A stretch of 64,000 bases of DNA from Pseudomonas pudica (GTDB taxonomy: Bacteria > Pseudomonadota > Gammaproteobacteria > Pseudomonadales > Pseudomonadaceae). Under the pieces are notes generated by a model that searched no databases, was not told where the DNA came from, and worked only from the letters and a program-made list of their open reading frames with translations. This document shows positions 18,210-25,156 of the stretch, in pieces (within the stretch, counting starts at the first letter, position 1; each line of letters begins with the position of its first letter). Location of the stretch: contig NZ_JADLJS010000015.1 in NCBI RefSeq assembly GCF_015680405.1, positions 1-64,000 of the forward strand, in the 5' to 3' direction. Made by a program: the position numbers and the translations under genes.

Positions 18210-19463
18210 ATGTCCCGAACTGTTTTCCGTGGGGCCACCTGTGGCCTGCTTTGCGGCTGGCTGCCTGTGGCCGGCGCTGCCGGATTCATCGACGACGGCA
18301 AGCTCAAGCTGCAGCTGCGTAACGTTTACTTCAACGAAAACTTCCGCGACGAACAAGGCATGAGCGCCCGCGCTGCTGCAAATGCCAAGAGCGAGCGGGT
18401 GGAATGGGCGCAGGGGTTTCTGCTCGACTACCAGTCAGGGTTCACCCAAGGCCCGCTCGGGCTGGGGCTCGATGCCCTGGGGCTTGTAGGCGTAAGGCTC
18501 GATTCGGGCCGCGGGCGCAGCGGTACCGGCTTGCTGCCGGTGCATGACGATGGCCGTGCCGCGAACGAGTTCGCCAGTGCCGGGGTGACGGCCAAGGCGC
18601 GCCTGGGGCAGACCATCGTCAAGCATGGCACCTTGCTGCCCAAGACACCGGTGCTGGTGTACAACGATGCGCGATTGTTGCCGCAAACCTACCAGGGCAC
18701 GCAACTGACCAGCACCGATGTCGATGGCCTGACCCTGACCGCCGGCCACCTGAACCGCTTCAAGCAGCGGGACTCCTCCGACAGCACCGGCCTGTTCCTG
18801 GATGGTTACAGTGGCGGTGAGTCTGGCGATTTCAACTTTGCCGGGGCCGACTATGCCGTCAGCAAGCAGCTGCGCTTGAGCTATTTCCACGGCCAGCTCG
18901 AACACTTCTATCGTCAGGACTATTTAGGCCTGGTCCACGACCTGCCATTGGCCGGCGGCGTGTTGACCGCCGAATTGCGCTATTTCAAGAGCCGCGACAG
19001 CGGGGCCGCTCATGGTGGTCAGATCGACAACGACATGTTCAGTGGGCAGCTGTCCTACGCTCATTCCGGTCATACTTTCGGCGCCGGTTACCAGATTCTC
19101 GATGGCGAGGCTGGGTTGCCGTATATCAGCGGTGCGACGGTCTACTCGTTCAGCAACGTGGGCATCGGCAAGTTCATCGAGGAAGAAGAGAAAACCTGGA
19201 TGGCGAGCTATGCCTACAACTTTGCCGCGGCCGGTGTCCCCGGGCTCACCTTCATGGCGCGCTACCTGAGCGGGGACAACGGTCGCTCTGCTGACGCCGG
19301 CCTCAGCGAGTGGGAGCGTGACGTGGAGCTCGCCTACGTGGTGCAGTCCGGGCCCGTGAAAGGGCTGGGCGTGAAAGTTCGCAACTACGTCTACCGCTCT
19401 GACTTTTCCCGAGGGCGCGACAGCAACCGGATCTACCTGACCTACGATATAGCGATCTGGTAA
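18210..19463 (+). CDS. OprD-family outer-membrane porin (OpdH-like)
   Basis: A 417-residue porin with a signal peptide (cut near AGA/AGF, residue 24) and an 18-strand beta-barrel pattern ending in the aromatic IYLTYDIAIW. The OprD start FIDDGKLKLQLRNVYFNENFRDE is typical. OprD homologues are substrate-specific; P. aeruginosa OpdH is induced by cis-aconitate and serves tricarballylate uptake, and the setting here points the same way. The ATG at 18210 precedes the signal peptide; the longer in-frame start at 18129 overlaps the previous gene. Confidence 0.88.
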   Translation: MSRTVFRGATCGLLCGWLPVAGAAGFIDDGKLKLQLRNVYFNENFRDEQGMSARAAANAKSERVEWAQGFLLDYQSGFTQGPLGLGLDALGLVGVRLDSGRGRSGTGLLPVHDDGRAANEFASAGVTAKARLGQTIVKHGTLLPKTPVLVYNDARLLPQTYQGTQLTSTDVDGLTLTAGHLNRFKQRDSSDSTGLFLDGYSGGESGDFNFAGADYAVSKQLRLSYFHGQLEHFYRQDYLGLVHDLPLAGGVLTAELRYFKSRDSGAAHGGQIDNDMFSGQLSYAHSGHTFGAGYQILDGEAGLPYISGATVYSFSNVGIGKFIEEEEKTWMASYAYNFAAAGVPGLTFMARYLSGDNGRSADAGLSEWERDVELAYVVQSGPVKGLGVKVRNYVYRSDFSRGRDSNRIYLTYDIAIW

Positions 19464-19511
19464 TGCGGCCGCGCGAGCATGCGCGCTTCGGGGCGCTTGT
19501 TCGCACGCGCT

Positions 19512-20429
19512 TCACGCTTCGGACGGCTGTGGCGCTTTCTTGCCCAGTCGGATCAACTCATTGGAGAAACACAATCCGAAGAGGATCAGCCCGGCCCCCA
19601 GGTACAACGTGTCTCGCGGTACCTCATTGAGGACCACGAACGCCAGCAGCGCGGCGAACAGCGGCTCAGTCAGTTCCAGTGCCTGGACTTGCGACGGCTT
19701 CAGATATTCGATGGCCTTGGTGGTACAGAAGAAACCGAGGATGGTCGGCAACGCGGCCAGAGCCAGCAATGCCATGACTGCCGCCAGCGACAGCTCTCCC
19801 ACGATGAACCCATCGGTCGCAGCCGGCATCAGCAGGTAGAGGCTGCCGAAAAACAACAGTTGCCGGGTGAAATGCAGCCCCCCGGAAACGCCCATGCGCT
19901 TCATGGCAACCGAAAATGCGCCATAACCGCAGCCTCCGATCGAAGCGAGCACTGCGCCTTGCAGGGTGAAGCCTTGTTCCAGGTCGGCTCCAAAGATCAC
20001 GGCAATACCGGCTATCGCCAACCCGGCGCCTACTGTCGCATTGGCGGTGATGGGGTCCTTGAGGACTATCCGCCCCAGCAATATCGAAGAAATGGAGGCG
20101 CTTGCCATCAGGATCACCACGACGCCTGCCGCGGCGTAATGGCTATAGGCCGAGGTTTCAAAATGGAACAGCACGAAAATGCCGAGAAAGGCGCAAACGG
20201 CTGCAGGAAGCCACTTGGCCGTATGCAGGGGCCGCTTGAGGAACATGAGCAAGGCTGACAGCAGCAGGCAGCCAAGTACGGTTTTTATCAGGGCGATGCT
20301 GCTGGAGCTGAATCCACTGTTCATCAACACCTTGCTGAGTACGCCGATCGTTGCATTCAGTGCCGCGGCGCTGAGTGCAAAGAGGACGCCTTTGCCGAAA
20401 TGAGAGTGCATCAATACATTCCGTGTCAT
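19512..20429 (-). CDS. EamA/DMT-family transporter
   Basis: A 305-residue ten-helix drug/metabolite transporter with two EamA repeats (about 15-140 and 155-290). The second repeat holds PTILGFFCTTKAIEYLKPSQVQALELTEPLFAALLA, a typical EamA signature. The ATG at 20429 overlaps the stop codon of the diguanylate cyclase by four bases (ATGA), so translation is coupled. The exported compound is unknown. It is convergent with the OprD gene with only 48 bases between stops and no clear terminator. Confidence 0.85.
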   Translation of the reverse strand: MTRNVLMHSHFGKGVLFALSAAALNATIGVLSKVLMNSGFSSSSIALIKTVLGCLLLSALLMFLKRPLHTAKWLPAAVCAFLGIFVLFHFETSAYSHYAAAGVVVILMASASISSILLGRIVLKDPITANATVGAGLAIAGIAVIFGADLEQGFTLQGAVLASIGGCGYGAFSVAMKRMGVSGGLHFTRQLLFFGSLYLLMPAATDGFIVGELSLAAVMALLALAALPTILGFFCTTKAIEYLKPSQVQALELTEPLFAALLAFVVLNEVPRDTLYLGAGLILFGLCFSNELIRLGKKAPQPSEA

Positions 20430-21946
20430 TGGCTTTGTACATTCGTTTGGTCGACATGCAGGCAATTACGGCCTGCTTGCTTGGCGATATAGAGCGCCTG
20501 GTCGGCGCGTTCAATCAGCGATGGCGGACTGTCGAGGGCCGTCCCATCGGAGCAGGCGATGCCGATACTGGCGGTCACATGTCCGAAAGGGCTGCCTTTG
20601 TGAGGGACGGGTTGCAAGGCCAGGCGCTCGATTATCAACCTGGCAACGACAGCTGCTCCGTCATTGTCGGTATCGGGCAGGATCACCGCCATTTCCTCAC
20701 CGCCGTAGCGTGCCAGCAGGTCGCGAGGGCGGCGGATACAGGAAGAGAGCAGGGTAGCCATCTGCTGCAAGCAGGCGTCGCCAGCCGGATGCCCGTAGGT
20801 GTCGTTGTAGCGTTTGAAGTGATCGATGTCGATCATCAGCAAAGCCAGCGTGGTCCCGTTTCGATGAGCCGTGCGGATTTCCTGGGTCAGCGCCTCGTCA
20901 AAGCAGCGCCGGTTGGCGAGCCCCGTCAGCGCATCGTGCATCGCCAGGCTTTCCAGCCGTTGATTGCTCTCAAGCAACCGCTGCTGGGTCAGTCGCAGCT
21001 CGTTTTCGACCGCGCTTCGCCGGCTCATGGCACGTATCAGCAGCCAGCCAATGGCTCCGATCAGTGCGAGCAGCGCCACGACCACCAGTGAGGACAGCAG
21101 CGCCTCGAGCCGCCAGGCCGAGAGTGCTTCCTGCTTGCCCAGTGCAACTGTTGTCACCAAGGGTAGCTTGTCGCTCTTGCGAAACGCATAGAGGCGCTCC
21201 ACGCCGTCCAGGCTGGAGGTGAACGATGCGGTGCCGGCTGACTGGTCAACGAGATACTTGGTAAAGATGGGCGACTTCGAAAAGTTGCGCCCCATGTCCT
21301 GTTCCCGGAAAGGGTAGCGCACCAGCATGGAACCGTCGGTATAGGCCAGCCCGATGGCACCGTCATGGCCGACATCCAGTTTGCCGAAAAGCTGGAGGAA
21401 GTTCTCGACGCCAAGTGTCATGGCGACAACGCCGGCGAACTCGCCATGCTCATCGTTGAATCGCCGGCTGATGGTGATCACCCATTCCTGATTGACGCGG
21501 CTACGGATTGGCAGGCCGATGAAGGGGTCGCGGGATGGGTTGTCACGGTGGTGGATGAAAAAGGCTCGGTCGCTGCTGTTGGCACCGTCGGGGATCGGAC
21601 GGTTGGACGACATCAGCCAGCGTCCATCCCTTGCGTAGATAGTGATGCCGCTCATCGGCGGCATCAACGGCTGCTGACGCTTGACCAGCTGACCCAGGCG
21701 TTCGATTTGCGCAGGTCCGGCGCCCTCGGTTTCCAGGCGCTCGACCAGGCCGAGCAACAGCATCGAACTCTGTCGGACGATACCTTCCGAATAGGTGGAA
21801 AGTGCCTGGGTCAGGTTAAGGCCATGGACATTGACGTCTTCCAGGGCGCGCTCGCGAGAAGCCATGACTTTCCACAGCGTTAACGAGGCGAGAGAGCAAC
21901 CGATGACCGATAGCAGTAGCACAACGAGGTGGATGTCACGCTTCAC
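20426..21946 (-). CDS. Membrane diguanylate cyclase with dCache sensor
   Basis: A 506-residue protein that makes cyclic di-GMP. One helix (about 7-27), a periplasmic double-Cache sensor (about 35-275), a second helix (about 283-305) and a GGDEF domain (about 335-500) are in order. The active site is GGEEM (415-419), a minor variant with Met for Phe, and the product-inhibition I-site RPRD (406-409) sits the standard five residues before it. The dCache region probably senses a small ligand such as an amino or organic acid. Coupling to the DMT exporter downstream is unusual and hints at a shared signal. Confidence 0.9.
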   Translation of the reverse strand: MKRDIHLVVLLLSVIGCSLASLTLWKVMASRERALEDVNVHGLNLTQALSTYSEGIVRQSSMLLLGLVERLETEGAGPAQIERLGQLVKRQQPLMPPMSGITIYARDGRWLMSSNRPIPDGANSSDRAFFIHHRDNPSRDPFIGLPIRSRVNQEWVITISRRFNDEHGEFAGVVAMTLGVENFLQLFGKLDVGHDGAIGLAYTDGSMLVRYPFREQDMGRNFSKSPIFTKYLVDQSAGTASFTSSLDGVERLYAFRKSDKLPLVTTVALGKQEALSAWRLEALLSSLVVVALLALIGAIGWLLIRAMSRRSAVENELRLTQQRLLESNQRLESLAMHDALTGLANRRCFDEALTQEIRTAHRNGTTLALLMIDIDHFKRYNDTYGHPAGDACLQQMATLLSSCIRRPRDLLARYGGEEMAVILPDTDNDGAAVVARLIIERLALQPVPHKGSPFGHVTASIGIACSDGTALDSPPSLIERADQALYIAKQAGRNCLHVDQTNVQSQ

Positions 21947-22106
21947 GTCAATTCACACGCCTTTTTCCCCAAGGACCAAGTTGAGCGTCGACACGCTTTA
22001 ACTAACCAGACGGTCAGGAAGTAACCATCTGGTTCACGCGCAATAATATAACACCTGTATTGCTGGAATGTCCGACAGAATCACGCGCTCTTTCAGGCCC
22101 CGTTGG

Positions 22107-23207
22107 TTATCTGCCGGCAAGGTCTGCAGAAGTGTGAACGTGACGATTGGGCAAGTTACCCTGGATGTAGCGCACGGTCCTTTCCAAAGTTCGCGCCATA
22201 TCGGGATGTGCCAACTGATACTTCTGTTCCAGTTTCAGGCTGTCACTCATGTCGAAGCGCTGCGTCTGAATGAAGTTCAATGACTCGGCGCTGATCGATA
22301 ATCGGGTGGCCAGCCCGGGAATCGCCAACAGCCACTTGAGCAACCCTATGGGTACATGGCGGCGGGGTGCCTTGATGTCCAGCGTTTGTGCCAGCTGCTC
22401 GAGCATCCCCTGCAGATTCGGGGTGTGTTCATACAGCGCCAGGACCTGCCGGTTGGCCATCGAAGGGTCGAACGCCACGCAGGTCATCATCTTTACCAGA
22501 TAATCGACGCTGACCAATGGCAACCAGTGCCTGGCGGAACCCGGGACAGCCTTTAACCGGCCCAGTGCGAGATTTCGAATGAGGTCGGCCAGAGGTTGCC
22601 CTTCAAGAATATGCCCACTTTCGCTATGGCCACATACCGTAGCAGGATGAACGATCGTGTAATCCGCACCTACCTCCTGCATGTAGCGGATGACTGCGAA
22701 ATGAGACTCCAGCTTGCTGCCTTCGTAGCCCCCCACACGGCCGTATACTGCAGGCCAATTGGTGTTTTCTGGGTGTTCGTTATCAACCCCGATACTTGCC
22801 AGATGGGTAAGGTTCTGCAGCATGTAGCCGCCCACCATCAGCAAGCGGATTCGCTGGCTCGCCGCGAGCCTGGCGACTCTCAGCGCCCCTTGCACATTGA
22901 CTGCACGGGCCTGCTCCATTGTCAGGCCCCAGGTAAACTGCGCCGCGAGGTGGAAGATTACAGTGGACGATGACACGCATTGCTTGTCTGCTTCGCTGAG
23001 TCCAAGTTCTTCCCGGCTGATATCTCCTGCGACTGCATGGATATACGCAGGGTCACCTCCCAGTTGCCGTACTTGCTCTTTGAGGCGCTTGATGTTTTCA
23101 GGGTTGCGCATGAGCACCCAGGTCTTGTGCCCTGTCGCAGTAAGACGGGCCAGTAAGTGTTGGCCGACAAACCCACTGCCGCCCGTGACGAAACATTCCA
23201 CGCTCAT
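22107..23207 (-). CDS. NAD-dependent epimerase/extended SDR
   Basis: A 366-residue extended short-chain dehydrogenase. The Rossmann motif VTGGSGFVGQHLLARL is at residues 7-22, and GDISREELGL follows. The expected YxxxK is seen only as YEGSK within VGGYEGSKLESHF, with Tyr and Lys in place. It resembles nucleotide-sugar epimerase/dihydroflavonol-reductase-like proteins but the substrate is not clear. It is transcribed away from the MerR regulator at 23281 from a promoter with MerR-type 19-base spacing. Confidence 0.85.
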   Translation of the reverse strand: MSVECFVTGGSGFVGQHLLARLTATGHKTWVLMRNPENIKRLKEQVRQLGGDPAYIHAVAGDISREELGLSEADKQCVSSSTVIFHLAAQFTWGLTMEQARAVNVQGALRVARLAASQRIRLLMVGGYMLQNLTHLASIGVDNEHPENTNWPAVYGRVGGYEGSKLESHFAVIRYMQEVGADYTIVHPATVCGHSESGHILEGQPLADLIRNLALGRLKAVPGSARHWLPLVSVDYLVKMMTCVAFDPSMANRQVLALYEHTPNLQGMLEQLAQTLDIKAPRRHVPIGLLKWLLAIPGLATRLSISAESLNFIQTQRFDMSDSLKLEQKYQLAHPDMARTLERTVRYIQGNLPNRHVHTSADLAGR

Positions 23208-23237
23208 ATCTGAGTCCTTGTCTGGATGATCGGCGCA

Positions 23238-23268
23238 GGCTAAGGTGTAGAGCGTACTCTACAGTCAA
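23238..23268 (-). promoter_or_regulatory. MerR-type promoter/operator for the SDR gene
   Basis: Reading the minus strand: a -35 TTGACT (23268-23263), a 19-base spacer, and a -10 TTAGCC (23243-23238). The spacer holds the perfect palindrome GTAGAGCGTACTCTAC (23247-23262). An over-long 19-base spacer with a centred palindrome is the hallmark of promoters activated by MerR proteins through DNA untwisting. The MerR gene starts 12 bases away, so it should also be autoregulated. Confidence 0.8.
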
Positions 23269-23280
23269 GGAATTTCTACT

Positions 23281-23667
23281 GTGAATGTTGGAGAGTTGGA
23301 GCGCCTGAGTGGAGTCGGCCGCCATACCTTGCGCTATTACGAGCAACTCGGGCTTATCGCGGCCCATCGGCAAGCCAACAATTACCGCAGTTACAGCGAA
23401 CAGACCGTTATTGATCTGGCTTTTATCCAGAGTGCCCAGAGCGGCGGTTTTTCACTCGCCGAGATCGCCGACATCCTTGCGGCCAAGCGGGGTAACACGA
23501 TCGATTGCGCTCAAGGCGCGGCCTTGGTGGCCAGCAAGATGGCCGAAATTCAAGCTAAGATCACCACGCTGCAAGCCGCCTATGTCTTTCTGGATGCGGA
23601 GCGTGCAAAGCTCGAAGCCAGTGCCATTGCCAACGGCCTGACGATTCCTGACCTTCCTGCGATTTAG
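23281..23667 (+). CDS. MerR-family transcriptional regulator
   Basis: A 128-residue MerR protein: winged helix MNVGELERLSGVGRHTLRYYEQLGLI (1-26), wing NNYRSYSEQTVIDLAFIQSAQSGGFSLAEI, then a dimerisation helix with AAYVFLDAERAKLEA. The only cysteine (NTIDCAQG) is unpaired, so a metal-sensing site like that of MerR or CueR is unlikely; an organic ligand is more likely. The start is GTG at 23281. It is divergent from the SDR gene and sits beside the palindromic operator. Confidence 0.88.
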   Translation: MNVGELERLSGVGRHTLRYYEQLGLIAAHRQANNYRSYSEQTVIDLAFIQSAQSGGFSLAEIADILAAKRGNTIDCAQGAALVASKMAEIQAKITTLQAAYVFLDAERAKLEASAIANGLTIPDLPAI

Positions 23668-23696
23668 CATGGCTCGGCACCTTGGCTTGTTTATTC

Positions 23697-23716
23697 GCAA
23701 TTATTTCTCATTTACA
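23697..23716 (+). promoter_or_regulatory. Candidate Fur box ahead of the ECF sigma gene
   Basis: GCAATTATTTCTCATTTACA, read on the other strand as AAATGAGAAATAATTGC, resembles the Fur consensus (AATGAGAAT.ATT repeats). It lies about 45 bases upstream of the sigma-factor start, where a Fur box controls most fecI-like genes. Iron repression is therefore likely. Confidence 0.6.
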
Positions 23717-23759
23717 CTTGTGTCTTGTTTCGGGGCCTCCCTCTTATCCAGGATGCATC

Positions 23760-24284
23760 GTGTCGTTCGATCCCGCCAAACCGACGCTGCTGTCTACATT
23801 GGTACGTCACTACGACGATCTGGTGGACCACATTCGCCGACGCTTCGGCGACAGAAGCATGGCGCGCGATGTGGTGCATGACGTGTGCGTGCAGTTGCTT
23901 GAGCGCGGTGAGAAAGACGACGTTCGAACCCCACTTGCCTTGCTACGAAAAATCTCCCACGACACCGCCGTGAGTCGCTATCGTAGCGATCGCCGTCGAG
24001 ACGCCTGGGTAGAGGCTATCTCCGAGCTGCCTGAGGTGGCCTGCCCGGCAGCCAACCCGACGACCAGGTATGACAGCGAGCGCGAGTTTCAACTGCTCGT
24101 CAACGCTATCACAGGCCTCCCACCTCGCTGCCAGGCTGTTTTCGTCATGCACAAGATTCACGAAATCCCCCAGGCAGAAGTAGCCGCTCGCCTCGGTATT
24201 TCCGTCAAGACAGTGGAAAAGCACCTGCGGCTGGGGTTGGCGGCGTGCAGGCAAAGGCTTGGGCGCGATGAGGTACATCCATGA
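23760..24284 (+). CDS. FecI-like ECF sigma factor
   Basis: A 174-residue extracytoplasmic-function sigma factor. Region 2 (LLSTLVRHYDDLVDHIRRRFGDRSMARDVVHDVCVQLLER) binds the -10, and region 4 (ITGLPPRCQAVFVMHKIHEIPQAEVAARLGISVKTVEKHL) the -35. It should transcribe the receptor gene at 25157 after a signal passes from receptor to FecR-like protein to sigma. The start is taken as GTG 23760, beginning VSFDP, with AGGA upstream; an ATG further up would add a non-conserved stretch. Its stop overlaps the fecR-like start (ATGA). Confidence 0.9.
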   Translation: MSFDPAKPTLLSTLVRHYDDLVDHIRRRFGDRSMARDVVHDVCVQLLERGEKDDVRTPLALLRKISHDTAVSRYRSDRRRDAWVEAISELPEVACPAANPTTRYDSEREFQLLVNAITGLPPRCQAVFVMHKIHEIPQAEVAARLGISVKTVEKHLRLGLAACRQRLGRDEVHP

Positions 24285-25114
24285 CGAAGCAGCCCGAACA
24301 GGCGCCACTGGACGAGGCTCTGGGGCGACATCGTGAAGAGCTCAAACAGCTGTTCCCCATGCCGCCAGCCAGGCCAGCGCCCTCGAAAGCGGTAAAGTCG
24401 GCAGGTATCACGCTGGCGCTTGCGATCGCCTTTGCAGCCCTGGCGTGGCTGAACCCTGCCTACAAGAGCGAGCGTTTCGCTACCGCCATTGGTGAGCGGC
24501 GCGCTGTGCTGCTGGGCGATGGAAGCAATCTGCTGCTCGACAGTGGCACGCACCTCGATATCAGTTGGCGTCTGCTCAGCCGCGAAGTCGACCTGCGCGC
24601 AGGGCAGGCGCTATTCGATGTGTCCTCGGCCGTGTACCGCCCCTTCGTGGTGTCTGCTGGCCAGGCGAAAGTCGAGGTGCTCGGTACGTTGTTCAATGTC
24701 CGCCGCCTGGATAACGACGCGGTGCGTGTGACCTTGGCCCGTGGGCGCGTGGACGTTGCGGCAGCTGCAACACAAGCACCAGTTACCCTCAGGCCAGGGC
24801 AACAGGTCGACTCGATTGGCGGGCGACTGACGCCGGTTGCGAAGGCCGATGTTTCCAGGGCGATGGCATGGAAAGAGGATCGCATCGTGTTCGAGCAGAC
24901 GCCGCTGGATGAAGCGGTGTCGTTGCTGCGCCACTATCGCAAGGCGCCCATCGAGCTGAGCGACCCAAGCCTTGGCGCACTCAAGGTGACAGGGGTGTTC
25001 GAGGCGCACAATGTCGACCTGCTACTGGATCTGCTACCGAGCATCCTGCCCGTAGCCGTACTGCAACAAGAGGATGGCAGCGTCCGGATCCAACGCAAAC
25101 CGACAAGAAAATAA
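24281..25114 (+). CDS. FecR-like anti-sigma/sigma regulator
   Basis: A 277-residue inner-membrane regulator. The cytoplasmic part (1-41) binds sigma; one helix (about 42-57, ITLALAIAFAALAWL) crosses the membrane; the periplasmic FecR domain (ATAIGERRAVLLGDGSNLLLDSGTHLDI and DISWRLLSREVDLRAGQALFDV) and a C-terminal STN-like domain contact the receptor's N-terminal signalling domain. Its FecR core and coupling to the sigma gene are clear. The N-terminal anti-sigma segment is shorter than in FecR proteins with a full DUF4880 domain. Confidence 0.9.
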   Translation: MTKQPEQAPLDEALGRHREELKQLFPMPPARPAPSKAVKSAGITLALAIAFAALAWLNPAYKSERFATAIGERRAVLLGDGSNLLLDSGTHLDISWRLLSREVDLRAGQALFDVSSAVYRPFVVSAGQAKVEVLGTLFNVRRLDNDAVRVTLARGRVDVAAAATQAPVTLRPGQQVDSIGGRLTPVAKADVSRAMAWKEDRIVFEQTPLDEAVSLLRHYRKAPIELSDPSLGALKVTGVFEAHNVDLLLDLLPSILPVAVLQQEDGSVRIQRKPTRK

Positions 25115-25156
25115 TTCTCAGGCGCAGGTAGGGTTTCTCGATCCCCATGGCGGCTA

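Noticed and set aside
16763..18307. 514-codon minus-strand frame over the CitMHS gene
   Set aside because: Composition (His, Gln, Asp rich) is that of an antisense shadow; the plus-strand gene matches a transporter family.
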